From positions 14,867,000 through 14,930,999 of the forward strand of contig JAQFVV010012404.1 in NCBI GenBank assembly GCA_028023455.1: a stretch of 64,000 nt of DNA. Direction: 5' to 3'. How positions within the stretch are numbered: the stretch's first letter is position 1; each line of letters begins with the position of its first letter. Position numbers and translations under genes: made by a program. A model generated the notes under the pieces. The model did not search any database, had not been told where the DNA came from, and was given only the letters and a program-made list of their open reading frames with translations. Source of the DNA: Epiperipatus broadwayi. Lineage: Eukaryota > Onychophora > Udeonychophora > Euonychophora > Peripatidae. Of the stretch, positions 62,001 to 64,000 are shown piece after piece.

Positions 62001-64000
62001 AATTTAATTAAGATTGTGTATAAGAAATAGTCAAAAAATAATTATTTCTGAAAGCAAGAATTAAATTATTATCCAATATGAGACAGTATATTGTTTCTAA
62101 GTCTGAAGTAATTCCTAAAACCAACAGAGAAAACAAACATTGAAAATAGATTACAATATAAAAGAATGAGCAGGTAATTGAGAAGATAATTAACAATAAA
62201 ATAGAAACTTTGAGAAGCTACAGTGAAATACAGGAAAAGTGTCAAAAGACTTAATAATCAAGTAGTTCAACTTATAATCTTAGAAAGAGCAAAATTCAGC
62301 CAAAGAATGTCCAGCAGTCAATTAACTTACTTTAGTATCTATTAGTCAAAGTTCATGTAAGATAAGCAGCTTAAAATCTTTTGAATCAGTTGCAAGTGCC
62401 ATTCTCTGAAGTTCTTTTAACTGCTGTAAGCATTAGTGTGTATGTTTATGTGTAAATAAGGCTTTAAAGTTGATATCTACATTGAGAATTCTAAAGAAAA
62501 TAGCAAAAAGGAACTTACAAAACCAAAATTATAGTGGCTTTTATAATAGCATTTTGTAATATTTTACCTATGTGATTAAAATTTTCAAGAAAAAGGAAAA
62601 TATTGAGCAATAAAAAAATTATATAAATGTTTATATAAGTCAATTTTACTAAGATACCATATATTTTTCAAATTTAAATATATCTTGAACAATAAAATAT
62701 TCATAGGTTAAAATTTTTATTCTACTAAATTAGGTAGCTTAATAATGTTAATATTTACATTAAATTATGTAGTAGTAGTAATAATTTGTAGGTATATTAA
62801 TAATTCAGACACATATAAATGAAATTCACTGACATGTCATTTAAAAATTTTTGAATTTTAAAATATTTCATCTTAATTTTATTGTTCTCTTAGATAAATG
62901 TTATTTTTCTTAACTCTACTTATTAAATGCATTATACTTTTGTTCATGTATCACTGTGTTCTTACACTTCTCCACTAACTTTAGACCTAAAATATGATAG
63001 GAAGATGAGTGATATATGGATGAATATTCTGAGATACTTAGTTAACATTTTATTGCCTATATAAATCAAGCTGATATACCTATTGTATATTGTCTTTTAT
63101 GTAATTGGTGTCTAATGTAGAATCCACTGATGATCAGTCAGACTTACCACAATAAAATATGATTTTTCACAATTGATGGTGATATTGGGAGTTTGGAACA
63201 AGTGAGAAAAGAAATAGAAATAAAATGAAAAGACCACCAATTCCATCTAAGAGTAATAATTTTAATAAAGGAGACTGGGGAGGGGTGGTAACTTAGATAA
63301 GAGATGTGTGATGGGAATTTCAAAAAGAGCAGGAAGTACTTCATTTAAATCATTAATATAATGTAACAAACTATCATTAATGTATGTATTGATATAATTT
63401 AAAATATAATATTTAGTTGTAATAATCAAAGACATAATTCAAAATTGATCATGTTTTAAAACAAATCACTAGTCATTTTGATGAATTTGCTGTATCTGTG
63501 TTTTTCATGGATGAAATATTCATAAAAATTGATGAACCTAGAAAACATTATAAAGAAGAAGCTATGAAAAAGAAATTAGAATATACAACAACAACAAAAA
63601 AGAGGCAGAAAATGTAGAATAAAGATAAAATTAGTTTTGGAGAAATGAATGTAAACATAGGAAATATTCAGTTGTAGTGAAAGAAATAAAGAAGATAGCA
63701 AGTATGATAGGAAATACCTGGAGAAAAAGAACAAGAAAAATATGTATTGAATAATTAGAAAATAAAATGAGAGGAAATTCTGTGAAAGAATTAAAAAATA
63801 AAGAAAAATGGTAAAGAAATATTGAAAGAAAATAGAGAATCCAAAAAAAATATTCTAGAAAGATAAAGAAACTGTAGAAAATATAAAGGTTTAAAAGCAC
63901 ATTTATAAAATTGAAATCAGATTTAAAAGCAAAAAAAAAAAAAAAATGATTTCCTACTTATTGCAGAAGTATCTAAAGAATTACAAACTTGTAAAATATC
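59032..64000. other. AT-rich non-coding stretch to the window end
   Basis: I see no gene. Notable are one isolated G-rich site (59359-59372) and many poly-T or poly-A tracts (for example 60547-60561, 61402-61420, 61983-62000). Open frames at 62008-62196, 63144-63344 and 63631-63900 (minus) are products of AT-rich, purine-biased sequence. Confidence 0.45.
59359..59372 (+). other. Isolated G-quadruplex-type motif
   Basis: GGCGGGCGGGCGGG has four G-runs with single-base loops (the first run only two G). It is the only such G-rich site in the surrounding kilobases. Confidence 0.5.

Noticed and set aside
63144-63900. Minus-strand hydrophobic ORFs near the window end
   Set aside because: They result from long purine-rich (A/G) stretches on the plus strand; there is no signal of coding selection.

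Overview
The window is eukaryotic, intergenic-type DNA, visibly very AT-rich, with long poly(A)/poly(T) runs and trinucleotide arrays. I found no convincing host exon, tRNA, rRNA or CRISPR. Nearly everything recognisable is a mobile element or its debris: four LINE relics of three kinds, a Penelope-like GIY-YIG relic, a Ty3-like LTR-element integrase, two Merlin (IS1595/ISXO2-type) DNA transposons, one hAT-like MITE, SINE-like repeats with an RNA polymerase III B-box, and several foldback or palindromic elements. This mix suggests an invertebrate animal. A cephalopod or other mollusc is my best guess, from remembered similarity of the LINE and Penelope proteins to mollusc copies, but it is not proven.

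Layout. 1-2784: no gene. 2785-5010: broken LINE (reverse transcriptase), plus strand. 5529-5640: short tandem repeats. 6819-7078: two ATT arrays. 7085-8870: Jockey-like LINE relic broken up by a palindromic segment (7375-7787) and a perfect 52-bp inverted repeat (8377-8574). 13070-13752: Penelope-like GIY-YIG relic, minus. 15087-15748: promoter-like motifs and an unrecognised lysine-rich ORF. 16690-17935: Ty3-like integrase relic, minus. 19256-19485: SINE-like copy. 20022-23245: an apparently intact Merlin transposon with an open 297-aa transposase, terminal inverted repeats and a perfect 8-bp target duplication. 23254-32842: no gene. 32843-33062 and 39682-39896: two copies of a small inverted-repeat element. 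34520-34681 and 38540-39092: more SINE-like units, rearranged as inverted repeats. 35308-35955: large imperfect palindrome. 40215-about 41970: a less AT-rich block that starts like an LTR. 46850-47450: dead Merlin relic, minus. 48100-51130: RTE-like LINE relic, minus, interrupted by a hAT-like MITE (48736-49087). 52920-54280: second copy of the LINE family seen at 2785. 58783-59031: foldback element. 59032-64000: no gene.

The best candidate for something undescribed is the Merlin element. Besides the open transposase it shows a plausible 5' UTR intron, a splice donor eleven bases after the stop codon, and a tandem array in which a 169-bp unit ending in a polypyrimidine-CAG acceptor is repeated, so one donor could face four acceptors. 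A duplicated 14-mer, inverted relative to a stretch of the transposase coding sequence, lies after the last acceptor. All positions and motif comparisons were made by eye; no search was run.
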